A stretch of DNA of 64,000 nucleotides from Zea mays. Its lineage: Eukaryota > Streptophyta > Magnoliopsida > Poales > Poaceae. Position 1 is the stretch's first letter; the number at the start of each line of letters is the position of its first letter. Below the pieces are notes generated by a model that had not been told where the DNA came from, ran no database searches, and was given only the letters and a program-made list of their open reading frames with translations. The DNA lies in NCBI RefSeq assembly GCF_902167145.1, contig NC_050104.1, forward strand, positions 94,127,849 to 94,191,848, in the 5' to 3' direction. The position numbers and the translations under genes are program-made. Below are positions 45,245 through 57,320 of this stretch, in pieces.

Positions 45245-48200
45245 TTAAGGGTAAAAGCGACGTAGCTGTTCGATGTTCCAAGCGTTGCTGTAGAACTCGC
45301 CTTGATCGTTGGCCAGCTTGTATGTCCCGGGCTTCAAAATTTTGGTGATGATGAACGGCCCTTCCCAGGGAGGAGTAAGCTTGTGGCGCCCTCGGGCGTC
45401 TTGTCATAGCCGAAGCACCAAATCTCCTACTTGGAAGCCTCGGGGCCAAATCCTTCGGGCGTGGTAGCGTCGCAGAGACTGCTGATACCGCGTCGAGTGC
45501 TGTAAGGCTACGTCCCGAGCCTCTTCCAGCTGGTCCAGTGAATCTTCTCGGCTGGTCTGGTTGTTTTGGTCGTTGTATGTCTTTGTCCTCGGGGAATCGT
45601 ATTCTAAGTCCGTGGGTAGGACGACCTCTGCCCCATAGACTAGAAAAAATAACGAGAAATCCGTGGCCCGGCCCGGTGTTGTCCTCAGACTCCAAACCAC
45701 CGAAGGTAGCTCTTTTATCCACCGCTTGCCAAACTTGTTGAGGTCGTTGTAGATCCTCGGTTTTAGTCCCTGCAAAATCATGACATTGGCGTGCTCCACC
45801 TGCCCGTTTGTCATTGGGTGAGCTACAGCGGCCCAGTCCACACGGATGTGGTGGCCTTCGCAGAAGTCTAGGAACTTTTTCCCAGTGAATTGCGTGCCAT
45901 TGTCAGTGATGATGGAGTTTGGGATCCCAAAGTGGTGGATGATATTTGTAAAGAACGCCACCGCCTGCTCGGACTCGATGCTGGTTAGGGGTCGGACTTT
46001 GATCCATTTGGAGAATTTGTCGATGGCGACCAGCAGTTGCGTGAAGCCTCCGGGTGCCTTCTGCAAGGAACCGACGAGGTCCAGACCCTATACGACAAAC
46101 GACCAAGTGATAGGTATTGTCTATAGGGCCTGAGCGGGCAGGTGCGTCCGTCTCGCATAGAATTGACACCCTCGGCAGGAGCGTACAATCCTAGTGGCGT
46201 CGGCCACTGCGGTCGGCCAGTAGAAACCTTGTTGGAAAGTGTTTCCTACGAGGGTTCGAGGTGCTGCATGGTGACCGCAAGCCCCCAAGTGTATTTCTTG
46301 TAACAGCTCTTGTCCTTGGGCGACGGATATGCATCGTTGGAGAATGCCTGAGGGGCTGCGGTGGTACAACTCTTTTTCATCACCTAGTAAAACGAACGAC
46401 TTGGCGCGCCGAGCCAGTCGCCGAGCTTCGGCCTTGTCGAGGGGTAGCTCTCCTCGGAGGAGATATTCCCGGTACGGGGCCCACCAGTTTAGGTTTGGTG
46501 TGACCCCACTCTGCTCTATCTCGACGCGCAGGGTCTCACCCTCGGCGGCCGAGGGTACCTCGGGCTGGACCGAGGTCTCCTCGGGCTCAGGTGCGTCGTT
46601 GAGTTTGACAGATGGTTGATATATGTCCCTGGAGAAGACATTCGGGGGAACCGTCGTTCGTCCCGAGGCTATTTTAGCCAGCTCATCCGCAGTTTCGTTG
46701 TACCGTCGAGCAACATGGTTGAGTTCCAGCCCATAGAACTTATCTTCCAAGCGCCGAACTTCGTCGCAGTAGGCCTCCATTTTTTGATCGCGGCAGTGAG
46801 AGTTCTTCATGACTTGGTCAATAACGAGCTGCGAGTCACCACGAGCGTCGAGGCGCCGAACCCCTACCTCGACGGCGATGTGCAATCCATTAACCAAGGC
46901 CTCGTACTCGGCCACGTTGTTTGATGCCGGAAAATGGAGGCGTAGTACATAGAGCACATGTTTCCCGAGGGGTGAGATGAAGAGCAAGCCAGCACCTGCT
47001 CCGGTTTTCATAAGCGACCCATCGAAGTACATGGTCCAAAGTTCGGCCTAGATTGGAGCTGTCGGCAATTGGGTGTCGACCCATTCAGCCAGGAAGTCTG
47101 CCAAGACTTGGAATTTTATGGCCTTCCGAGGAGCAAATGAAAGTGTTTCCCCCATGAGTTCCACTGCCCATTTTGCTATCCTACCCGAGGCCTCTCGGCA
47201 CTGAATGATCTCTCCTAGGGGGAAGGATGACACCACAGTCACCGGATGAGACTCAAAGTAGTGTCGTAGCTTTCGTCGTGTTAGAATCACCGCGTACAGT
47301 AGCTTCTGGATTTGTGGGTAGCGGATTTTGGTCTCGGATAGCAACTCGCTGATGAAGTAGACTGGCCTCTGGATGAGCAGTGCATGCCCCTCTTCTCGTC
47401 TCTCGACTACGACCGCAGCGCTGACCACCTGAGTGGTAGAGGCTACGTAAATCAAGAGACTCTCTCCCACAGCGGGGGGTACCAAGATGGGCGCATTAGT
47501 AAGAAGTGCCTTTAAGTTTCCGAGGGCTTCTTCGGCCTCGGGAGTCCAAGTGAAGCGCTCGGCCTTTCTTAAGAGGCGGTACAAGGGCAAGCCTTTCTCG
47601 CCAAGGCACGAGATGAAGCGGCTCAGAGCCGCAAGGCATCCCATGACCCTTTGTACTCCTTTTAAATATTTGATGGGTCCCATGTTGGTGATGGTCGCGA
47701 TTTTCTCCGGGTTGGCCTCGATGCCTCGTTCGGAGACGATGAACCCTAGGAGCATGCCTCGGGGGACTCCAAAGACACACTTCTCGGGATTGAGTTTCAC
47801 GCTCTTCGCTTTTAGGCACCTGAATGTCACTTCAAGGTCAGAGATGAGGTAGGAGGCTTTCCTTGTTTTGACAACGATGTCATCGACGTAAGCCTCTACC
47901 ATTCTGCTGATGTGTTGTCCGAACACATGGTTCATGCACCTTTGGTATGTTGCACCCGCATTCCTCAAGCCAAATGGCATAGTAGTATAACAATACATGC
48001 CAAAAGGTGTGATAAAAGAAGTCACGAGTTGGTCGGATTCTTTCATCTTGATTTGGTGATAGCCTGAATAGGCACCGAGGAAAGACACGGTTTCGCACCC
48101 AGCGGTGGAGTCCACAATTTGATCGATGCGGGGCAGAGGGTAGGGAACCTTTGGACATGCTTTGTTTAACCCAGTGTAGTCTACACACATCCTCCATTTC

Positions 48201-48471
48201 CCACCTTTTTCCTTACAAGTACAGGGTTAGCTAACCATTCTGGATGGAAAACTTCTTTGATGAACCCTGCAGCCATTAGCTTGTGGATCTCCTCGCCTAT
48301 GGCCCTGCGCTTTTCTTCATCAAAACGGCGCAGGTGCTGTTTCACGGGTCGGGCACCGGCTCGGATGTCCAGTGAGTGCTCGGCGACATCCCTCGGTATG
48401 CCTGGCATGTCCGAGGGACTCCACGCAAAAAATTCGGCGTTTGCGCAGAGAAAGTCGACGAGCATTGCTTC
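45245..48471 (-). pseudogene. C pol: RT, RNase H, integrase (several stops)
   Basis: Leftward pol. RT with GLNKACPK, MPFGLRNAGATYQR and YVDDIVVK; RNase H/aRNase H with YFDGSLMKTGAGAG and DSQLVIDQV; the NWW linker that is NW* in A; integrase zinc domain (CGHHAAPRTLVG, CRGCQFYA), catalytic DLVGS, ITDNGTQFTG and NGQVEHAN; and the end LRRFYP at 45245. Lesions include a frameshift near 48190, stops near 47047 and 46120 and between 46066 and 46120, and a TAG in the integrase tail near 45402. The frame begins right after the UAG at 48472-48474. Confidence 0.88.
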
Positions 48472-48474
48472 CTA
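48472..48474 (-). other. In-frame UAG between protease and RT of element C
   Basis: Same position and context (CCC AAA TAG GAA GCA) as in element A. The flanking gag-protease and RT frames are in phase with each other once B is removed. Confidence 0.75.
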
Positions 48475-48662
48475 TTTGGGGTCGAGCTCGAAGCCGATCC
48501 TGACTATCTTGCTGGCGTCGTTGCTGGGATCAAGAGAGATGGACTTAACCGCCTCGGCTGGTTCGAAGTTTATGGCGTGCCGCTTCGTGTCAGGCGCCTC
48601 TTTGGAGAGACAATCCAGGTCGGCGATGAGGGCTTCGGACTCAGCGAGGGCTTCGGCGTACT
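48475..48662 (-). pseudogene. C protease-RT linker, part downstream of B
   Basis: Short acidic linker (AEALAESEALIADL...) continuing the gag-protease frame after the B insertion up to LDPK and the UAG. It is homologous to the linker in A. Confidence 0.75.
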
Positions 48663-50280
48663 TGAAAGTCGCCTAGAGGGGAGGGGTGAATAGGCGGAAC
48701 CTGAAAATTAAAACTTTATCCCCCAACTAGATCCCTTGATTAGTGGTTAGAACAAGATATACAAATATCGGAGAATAGAAACTAAGTTCTTGCTTGAAGA
48801 GAGTATTGCTAAATAATGTGGGAGAGATAAATCAATACAACTAATAAGTTATAGAATAACAAAGCAAGAACCCTTAGATGAGAAGGGCACTAGGACAAGT
48901 TCTTTCTTGCAACGTGTTGCTTTCACTAAATGGGAATTTAACTTGAAGCAACACCAAATGATATTAGCAAATAATGGCGCAAGAAAACTTAGAACAAGGG
49001 AAAACAAACAAATCACAAGCAATAAACACAATGGACACGGGTGATTTGTTTTACCGAGGTTCGGCCCTCGAAGGCCTAGTCCCCGTTGAGGAGTCCACTT
49101 AAGGACGGGTCTTTTTCAACCCTTTCCCTCTCTCCCCTGATCACACAAGGATCGGTGAGCTCTTCTTCTTCTCAAGGATCACTCTCGATCCCGCAAGGAC
49201 CACCACACACTTTGGTGTCTCTTGCTAGCTTTTACAAGCCTCCAAAACTTTGGAGGAAGTTCGATGGGAGTCAATACTCCACGCACAAATGAACACAAGG
49301 ATGTAGCACACACTATCTCTCAATGAATCTCACAAGGCGCTAGGGCTAAACTCAATTGAGTAGCTCTCAATTGCTTGCTCTCTCTTTTGTGGCACTTGTG
49401 TTGGTTGTAGTGAACTAAATCTTGTGTATAGGATGGATCAATGAATATATGTGGTTGGGAGGGCTTTAAGTATGTCAACTAGATGACTTGGAATGTTGCT
49501 TGGACTCCCACACCTTGAAGTGGCCGGTTGGGGTGGTATTTATAGCCACCAACCAAAATCTAGCCGTTGGTGAAGGCTGTCTGTCGAATGGTGCACCGGA
49601 CAGTCCGGTGCACACCGGACATGTCCGGTGCGACAACCACGTCACCCGGCCGTCAGGGATTCGACCGTTGGAGCTCTGACACTGGGCCCGCCGGGATGTC
49701 CGGTGGCGCACCGGACATGTACTGTAGAGTGTCCGGTGCGCCACTACGCGCGTGCCTGACTTCTGCACGCACTGACGCGCATTAATTGCTGTTGCAGGTG
49801 ACCGTTGGCGCGAAGTAGCCGTTGCCCCGCAGTTACACCGGACAGTCCGGTGTACACCGGACTGTCCGGTGAATTATAGCGGAGCAGCCGTTGTTGTTTC
49901 CCGACGCTGGCGAGTTCCGGAGGCCGCTCTTCTTTGGAGCACCGGACACTGTCCGGTGTACACCGGACAGTCCGGTGAATTATAGCGGAGTCGCCTCTAG
50001 AATTTCCCGAAGGTAGCGAGTTCGGAGTTGGAGTCCTCTGGTACACCGGACATGTCCGGTGGCACACCGGACAGTCCGGTGAGCCAGACCAGAGGTGCCT
50101 TCGGTTGGCCCTGTGCTCTTCTGTCGAACCCAATATTTGGTCTTTTTATTGGCTAAGTGTGAACCTTTGGCACCTGTATAACTTATACACTAGAGCAAAC
50201 TAGTTAGTCCAATTATATGTGTTGGGCAATTCAACCACCAAAATTAATTAGGGACTAGGTGTAAGCCTAATTCCCTTTCA
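48663..50280 (-). repeat. B 3' LTR
   Basis: 1618 bp. Minus-strand TATA box TATAAATA at 49537-49544 and a cluster of CACCGGACATGTCCGGTG-type palindromes (49594-50085). Confidence 0.95.
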
Positions 50281-50296
50281 ATCTCCCCCTTTTTGG
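50281..50296 (-). other. B polypurine tract
   Basis: Minus strand AAAAAGGGGGAGAT next to the 3' LTR, identical to K1. Confidence 0.85.
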
Positions 50297-53200
50297 TGAT
50301 TGATGCCAACACAAACCAAAGCAAATATAAAAGTGCATAATTGAACTAGTTTGCATAATGTAAGTGCAAAGGTTGCTTGGAATTGAGCCAATATAAATAC
50401 TTACATGATATGCATGGATTGTTTCTTTATTTTTAACATATTGGACCATACTTGCACCACAAGTTTTGTTTTGCAAATTCTTTTCAAAGACTTTTTGTAA
50501 GATAGTCAAAGGTAAATGAGTAAGATTTTGAGAAGCATTTTCAAGTTTTGAATTTTCTCCCTTTGTTTGAAATGCTTTTACTTTGACTAAACAAAACTCC
50601 CCCTCAATAAATTCTCCTCTTAGTGTTCAGGAGGGTTTTAAGATATCAAGTTTTGAAAATACTACTTGCTCTCCCTTTTGAACACAAAGATATACCAATT
50701 TGAAGTTTACCAATTGAAAAACATTAATTTTAAAAATTAGGGTGGTGGTGCGGTCCTTTTGCTTTGGGCTCATACTTTCTCCCCCTTTGGCATGAATCGC
50801 CAAAAGCGGATATTTTGATTGAGATATAAGCCCTTGCTCTAACTATTTTCTCCCCTTTGGCAAATGAAACATATGAGTGAAGATTATACCAAAGGAAAGT
50901 GAAGCGGAGCGACGGCGAAGGATGAGTAGTAGAGTGGAGTGGAAGCTTTTGTCTTCGCCGAAGACTCCAATTCCCTTTCAATATACTTATGACTCGGTTT
51001 GAAATACACTTGAAAACACATTAGTCATAGACACAAGAGAGATATGATCAAGAGGATATATCAAATTTAGCATGATCATAGTTCTATATAACATAGATTG
51101 CTCCCCTTAAGTATGTGCATGGAGAGGAACACATATTTTGGCCTTAAATGCCAATTGCACATAATGAGAACATATCTATATCATACAGAATGTGAAGTGC
51201 ATTATGTCATAGTATAAGTGTGATGCTCATGACAATTTATGCACTTATGAAAGCATGTTGTAAACATTTTAAGCATTTTCCCTTAAGGATTTCAAAGAGA
51301 CTTAAGGACCATCCACCTTTGGAACAAAGGCAGCTTATCCTCGTTATAAGGTTAAGCTTTAAGCTCTTTGACAATAAAAGTACTTCATCTAGTTTTACCA
51401 AAGATGCACTAAAGCAGGAATGAATTTTGGGAAATTAAACTAGGTATGAAGCAGGGATAATACATGGACATGCTTTCTCTTCCTTTTTATACAAGATATG
51501 CAAAGAATGTATAGAAAAGGAAGATTTAGGTACAAGTTTAAATGAAAGGAGATAGTTTTACCCTTTTGTACCTTCACATAGAGATGCTCTCTTCATTGTG
51601 CTTTGTCCTTAGTCTTTATATGCTTAAGACCTATACTTAATGACATTATATGGAAATATTTTGCACAAGAGAGAGTTTTACAACTAGTGATCCTTTTCAA
51701 GTTATTGTAAGCATATATCAAATGGATCACAAATTGTATAAATGGATCATGAATTCTCCTTTTAACTTAGTGCATATCAAGAGGGATATTGATTGAAAGA
51801 ATATGAGGCACTAAGAGGCATGATTGTTAATGAAAGTCATTCAATGATCAAATAAATAACACATATGATCAAAAGAACAACATACGCATTAGATTATCAA
51901 TTAAGCTTAGGATAGGAGAATCCAACAAATACTTCATGAGAAACTCATTCTCATGCAAGAGACTATATGAAATTTCTAAGATAAAGTAATAGTCTCAACA
52001 TAATCAAGATATAAAAAGAGGCTCCCCCTAAAGATATGCATCAAGTATTTGAATGAATTGAATGGATGCATTTACTTTAAATAGAGAGAAGCATTATACA
52101 TCTTGATCAAGGCTCATTAAATTTGTAATAAACAACTTGAGCCTAGTATTCTCATTATGAAAGGGTTTAGGATACTCACAACCACACCATTGATTGTTTC
52201 GTAGAAGTAGGTGGTGTTGTTCTTGATGTTCTCCTCTTTCATTTGAGAGTCCTCCCTTTGCAGTGGCTTCTTTTTCCTTTCAAACTTATTGAAAATACTC
52301 AAGAAGGATGTTGGTAATACAAGGGAGTATATAATGATGGATGATTTCTTTTAGATAGGAAATACACATAATTCATCATCCATAAGTTACACAGACATGA
52401 AGTAAAATCCTTAACATTAGTGCACTTTTACTTAAAAAGAGGAACATGCACTATTTAACAATTTTCTCACTCATAGAAATTTACTTCTTCATATTGAACT
52501 TTATTATCATGACTTAGAAGCGCATCAATATGAGAATGGATATAGCAAAGGCATGAATTAGATTCTAATGGACAAACGTATTTATGAATATGATATTGAA
52601 TGCACACTTAGTTATTTTAGGTCCAATAAAGAATCTATTCCTCACAAGGGTAGAATATGATAGTTTAGATTAAATACCCATTGAGATGGGAACCAAACTT
52701 AATTAAGAAGGTGAGTTCCCATACCTTTGCTTTTACCTTTCTTCCTTTGGGTGAAGATCAACCCATGAGGCTTGTGCACTTTCTCTCTTGTAGATTTTCA
52801 TAATTGAACTCAAGAGAAATGTTAGTAGCAACACAAGCACTAGTTTCCCTCTTTTGTAATCAATTTTTGATAAGCTAGATTAAAACATGGAAACTTCATA
52901 GCATGAACTAGATTATCCATAGACGATGTTATGCTCAATTTTAACTCATAAAACAAGCATAAATAATCCTTTAAGATTATGGGAATAAATCTAATTCATG
53001 ATATGGAAAGCGATAAATGTGAAAGAATCAAATCCAATTTAAGCAAGTAGAAGTACATCATAAATCATTGGATTGATTTTTCTTTTCATGTTAGATTACA
53101 TGCTTTTCCACAGAGAAACCTATTCTCTACAAGTGAGACTACTTGGGTTACTTAGATAAAATCATTAGTCTCACTACTCTAGTTATAGAGAGAGTTTTCC

Positions 53201-53770
53201 TTTTATTAGTGTCCTAAGGATTTGAATTCCTTACATGACACCCTATTCTTTTAAGAACTTGGAATATCTCTCTATATCTAGAATCATGGCAATAATAAGA
53301 TAATAAGTGTAAAACATGTCATGGGATACTTGCAACAAAATAAAGCATGTAGATTGCCATAGAATTAGAAATCATGAATATGCAATCTACCATATGAGAG
53401 GAAATTCTTCAAAGAATGGTGACGTAATTTTAAGAGACTTGAAGTGCTTTATTTTTCTATGTGACTACATAAGACACATAAGAAATGATATTCTAAAATA
53501 CTTGCACTTAAAAGCATAAATGTTACCATCCTTTGGCTTTCCTCCATGTTGTAGGTCTTGACTTTTCGGCATAGGATTAATTCTTTATTTCCTGCAACAT
53601 AAATATCTTCCCGAGATGATATGAGTTTTAGACATAATAATTTGAAATAACCTTGGGTCAATCTTGGATATGTAGATCACTGTAGATTGATAGCTTGAGT
53701 TAATAAAAATTGAATTGACTCTCTCAAGCATCCCAAAGCTTCATACCATCTCCATTTCCTACAAAGCTTG
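50297..53770 (-). other. B internal region without coding capacity
   Basis: About 3.5 kb, strongly AT-rich, only short open frames, no pol motifs on either strand. Stretches of TCTCCCC and CCCCTTTGG near 50560-50870 resemble the K1 3' untranslated region. It may hold packaging or replication signals, which cannot be seen directly. Confidence 0.7.
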
Positions 53771-55651
53771 TCAAGGATACTTTGGTACCCATCGCTTGAT
53801 GGGTCCATCATGGTTAGTCAACAAAGATCTAGGAGCCCAAATGTCCTTTGTGTTAGCACTAGGTAAACTTACTACCTTTCTAGCACAAGTTGCAACTTTG
53901 GGTTGCCTAGTTACATGAGAATTAATTGACAAGCTAGGAGTAGGATTGTTACCAATGGGACAATCCCTGCATTGATGTCCCTTCTTACGGCATGTGTAGC
54001 AAAGGCGCTTTTCAAGTTTTGAAACTTTCTTCTTTCCTTGTTTGTTGCTTGCTACATGGTTAGTAAAAACTTTCTTTTCTAACCCTATGCCTCTTTGTTT
54101 TAAATGGGGACAAGATCTAAGTAAGTGTCCCTTCTTGGAGCATTTAAAACAAAGTCTATCATCCTTGTTAATAATCAAGCCATTTTTAATGTAGGGACAT
54201 GACCTAATCAAGTGCCCCTCTTCAAAGCATTCACTACACCTTTTAATGTGAAGTGTGGCTTGATCATTACCTTGGATGTTACCTTTTATGGAGGCGTGGT
54301 TGAGGCTTTTGTAGGAGGTGTTGAAATTCATCTTTTGTTTCTTTCTCTTGGAAATCCTCAATTTCTTGACATTTTCTTTAAGGGATGAAATGCATGCCAC
54401 GGTTGTTCCCGTCTCAAGCTTCTTCACCATGTGATCACGGTTATCTTGAGAAGGTTGAGCAATGCACTTCCCTTTTAGTTGTGTCAAGCTCATTTTTAGC
54501 CTCTCATTTTCTTCTTTGAGCTTTTGATATGAATCATCATTTGTTCCTGCAAATTCTAGCTCAAAGGAAGATTTGCTTGTTGACGGACAACAAGCATTAG
54601 CACATGGTAATATAGTATCAATTTGAATACATGTGCATGAGTGAGGTTGTTGAGATTTTAAGTTTTCTATCACAACCTCATGAGCAATGTTTAATATGAT
54701 ATGATCATCTCTAAGATTTTCGTGAGAGCATAGGAGCATATCATATTTATCTTGAAAAGCTAGATTTTCAATTTTTAGCTTTTCTATTTGGTCCTTAAGC
54801 AAGGTATTCCTATTTACTAATTGAGTGATACAATGTAAAGCGTTATCTTGCTCAATTGAAATAGTTTCATACCTTTGGACCAAATCATCATGAGAGCACT
54901 TTAGCTCCTCATGTTCTTTAGTCAACTCGTCAAAGTGTTGCATCTTCATGGAGAGAATACTTTCTAGCCTTTGATGAGCTTCGCTTTGCTCTCTTGCTCT
55001 TTCTAGAAGTTTGAGCATGACCGCCTTATCTTCTTGGCTTAAGCGAGCGTAGAGTCGCACAAAGCTTCTTTCTTCCTCCTCATCCTCATTTGTGCTTCCG
55101 CTATCATTTGTATTAGCCACACAACACATGTGGGAATTGAAATGGGAAGACAAACCTTTTGGAGAGGTGGATTCATCGTTTGGTCTCCATCGTTCATTTT
55201 CTTCTTCTTCCTTGCAAGGGTTAGTATCACAAATACCAAAGGAAGTAGAAGCATAAAATGAACTATCATGTTTGGACTCATCAAATTTGCTTTTAATTCT
55301 AGTCCAAATATCATGCGCATCATGAATAGGTTCATCATATTTTGATATGAAGGCACGATAATCTTCATTGCTAAGAGAATTAGTTAAGATGTCAAAAGCT
55401 AGATAGTTTAAGCGATAACATCTTTGATCCTCCTCGGAATTAATTTTTCCATTGAAATTAGAGGAAAAAATACTCTTGTCTATAATTTGTTCTAATCGTG
55501 GATCTATGGTCCTAAAAGCATTTATCACACTAGTAGACCATGAGTCATAATTAGAACAATCATCAAATAATATTTCAAGAGTTACCTCCTTTTGAGTTAC
55601 GTTCGATGGAGGAGTCTTCTTGTTCTTTTGGGATCTTCTACGAGCCATCAC
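53771..55651 (-). CDS. B Gag, intact, 626 aa, three zinc knuckles
   Basis: Minus strand, first ATG at 55651, close after the primer site (55684-55695). Order: basic N-terminus; UBN2-like Gag core (about residues 25-130, YDSWSTSVINAF, DAHDIWTRIKSKFDE); acidic linker; long coiled coil (about 200-330); a Cys-rich segment CTCIQIDTILPCANACC; a basic region; three CCHC knuckles near residues 480-580 (CSECFEEGHLIRSC, CFKCSKKGHLLRSC, CYTCRKKGHQCRDC); and the SIRE-type end IKRWVPKYP. K1 shows only one knuckle. It ends at a TCA-read TGA (53771-53773), and no protease frame follows. It is likely to form particles packaging its own RNA, using pol from another element. Confidence 0.9.
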   Translation of the reverse strand: MMARRRSQKNKKTPPSNVTQKEVTLEILFDDCSNYDSWSTSVINAFRTIDPRLEQIIDKSIFSSNFNGKINSEEDQRCYRLNYLAFDILTNSLSNEDYRAFISKYDEPIHDAHDIWTRIKSKFDESKHDSSFYASTSFGICDTNPCKEEEENERWRPNDESTSPKGLSSHFNSHMCCVANTNDSGSTNEDEEEERSFVRLYARLSQEDKAVMLKLLERAREQSEAHQRLESILSMKMQHFDELTKEHEELKCSHDDLVQRYETISIEQDNALHCITQLVNRNTLLKDQIEKLKIENLAFQDKYDMLLCSHENLRDDHIILNIAHEVVIENLKSQQPHSCTCIQIDTILPCANACCPSTSKSSFELEFAGTNDDSYQKLKEENERLKMSLTQLKGKCIAQPSQDNRDHMVKKLETGTTVACISSLKENVKKLRISKRKKQKMNFNTSYKSLNHASIKGNIQGNDQATLHIKRCSECFEEGHLIRSCPYIKNGLIINKDDRLCFKCSKKGHLLRSCPHLKQRGIGLEKKVFTNHVASNKQGKKKVSKLEKRLCYTCRKKGHQCRDCPIGNNPTPSLSINSHVTRQPKVATCARKVVSLPSANTKDIWAPRSLLTNHDGPIKRWVPKYP

Positions 55652-55683
55652 TTCGAGTTGTTAGACTCAAGATGAAGTGCCTA

Positions 55684-55695
55684 GCTCTGATACCA
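55684..55695 (-). other. B primer-binding site
   Basis: TGGTATCAGAGC (minus), initiator tRNA-Met type, two bases from the LTR as in K1. Confidence 0.9.
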
Positions 55696-55697
55696 AT

Positions 55698-57315
55698 TGA
55701 AAGTCGCCTAGAGGGGAGGGGTGAATAGGCGGAACCTGAAAATTAAAACTTTATCCCCCAACTAGATCCCTTGATTAGTGGTTAGAACAAGATATACAAA
55801 TATCGGAGAATAGAAACTAAGTTCTTGCTTGAAGAGAGTATTGCTAAATAATGTGGGAGAGATAAATCAATACAACTAATAAGTTATAGAATAACAAAGC
55901 AAGAACCCTTAGATGAGAAGGGCACTAGGACAAGTTCTTTCTTGCAACGTGTTGCTTTCACTAAATGGGAATTTAACTTGAAGCAACACCAAATGATATT
56001 AGCAAATAATGGCGCAAGAAAACTTAGAACAAGGGAAAACAAACAAATCACAAGCAATAAACACAATGGACACGGGTGATTTGTTTTACCGAGGTTCGGC
56101 CCTCGAAGGCCTAGTCCCCGTTGAGGAGTCCACTTAAGGACGGGTCTTTTTCAACCCTTTCCCTCTCTCCCCTGATCACACAAGGATCGGTGAGCTCTTC
56201 TTCTTCTCAAGGATCACTCTCGATCCCGCAAGGACCACCACACACTTTGGTGTCTCTTGCTAGCTTTTACAAGCCTCCAAAACTTTGGAGGAAGTTCGAT
56301 GGGAGTCAATACTCCACGCACAAATGAACACAAGGATGTAGCACACACTATCTCTCAATGAATCTCACAAGGCGCTAGGGCTAAACTCAATTGAGTAGCT
56401 CTCAATTGCTTGCTCTCTCTTTTGTGGCACTTGTGTTGGTTGTAGTGAACTAAATCTTGTGTATAGGATGGATCAATGAATATATGTGGTTGGGAGGGCT
56501 TTGAGTATGTCAACTAGATGACTTGGAATGTTGCTTGGACTCCCACACCTTGAAGTGGCCGGTTGGGGTGGTATTTATAGCCACCAACCAAAATCTAGCC
56601 GTTGGTGAAGGCTGTCTGTCGAATGGTGCACCGGACAGTCCGGTGCACACCGGACATGTCCGGTGCGACAACCACGTCACCCGGCCGTCAGGGATTCGAC
56701 CGTTGGAGCTCTGACACTGGGCCCGCCGGGATGTCCGGTGGCGCACCGGACATGTACTGTAGAGTGTCCGGTGCGCCACTACGCGCGTGCCTGACTTCTG
56801 CACGCACTGACGCGCATTAATTGCTGTTGCAGGTGACCGTTGGCGCGAAGTAGCCGTTGCCCCGCAGTTACACCGGACAGTCCGGTGTACACCGGACTGT
56901 CCGGTGAATTATAGCGGAGCAGCCGTTGTTGTTTCCCGACGCTGGCGAGTTCCGGAGGCCGCTCTTCTTTGGAGCACCGGACACTGTCCGGTGTACACCG
57001 GACAGTCCGGTGAATTATAGCGGAGTCGCCTCTAGAATTTCCCGAAGGTAGCGAGTTCGGAGTTGGAGTCCTCTGGTACACCGGACATGTCCGGTGGCAC
57101 ACCGGACAGTCCGGTGAGCCAGACCAGAGGTGCCTTCGGTTGGCCCTGTGCTCTTCTGTCGAACCCAATATTTGGTCTTTTTATTGGCTAAGTGTGAACC
57201 TTTGGCACCTGTATAACTTATACACTAGAGCAAACTAGTTAGTCCAATTATATGTGTTGGGCAATTCAACCACCAAAATTAATTAGGGACTAGGTGTAAG
57301 CCTAATTCCCTTTCA
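55698..57315 (-). repeat. B 5' LTR
   Basis: 1618 bp; TATA box (minus) at 56572-56579. Essentially identical to the 3' LTR. Confidence 0.95.
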
Positions 57316-57320
57316 GTACT

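Larger units (their letters stand above)
48663..57315 (-). mobile_element. B: very young gag-only Copia element, 8653 bp, nested in C
   Basis: GTACT duplications (48658-48662 and 57316-57320). Two LTRs of exactly 1618 bp (TGAAAG...TTTCA) with one difference found (A at 49468, G at 56503), implying insertion a few tens of thousands of years ago at most. The primer site (tRNA-Met type) and polypurine tract are the same as in K1. It encodes a single intact Gag (53771-55651); the remaining 3.5 kb of interior is AT-rich with no protease, integrase, RT or RNase H. It interrupts the C protease-RT linker in frame. Confidence 0.93.
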
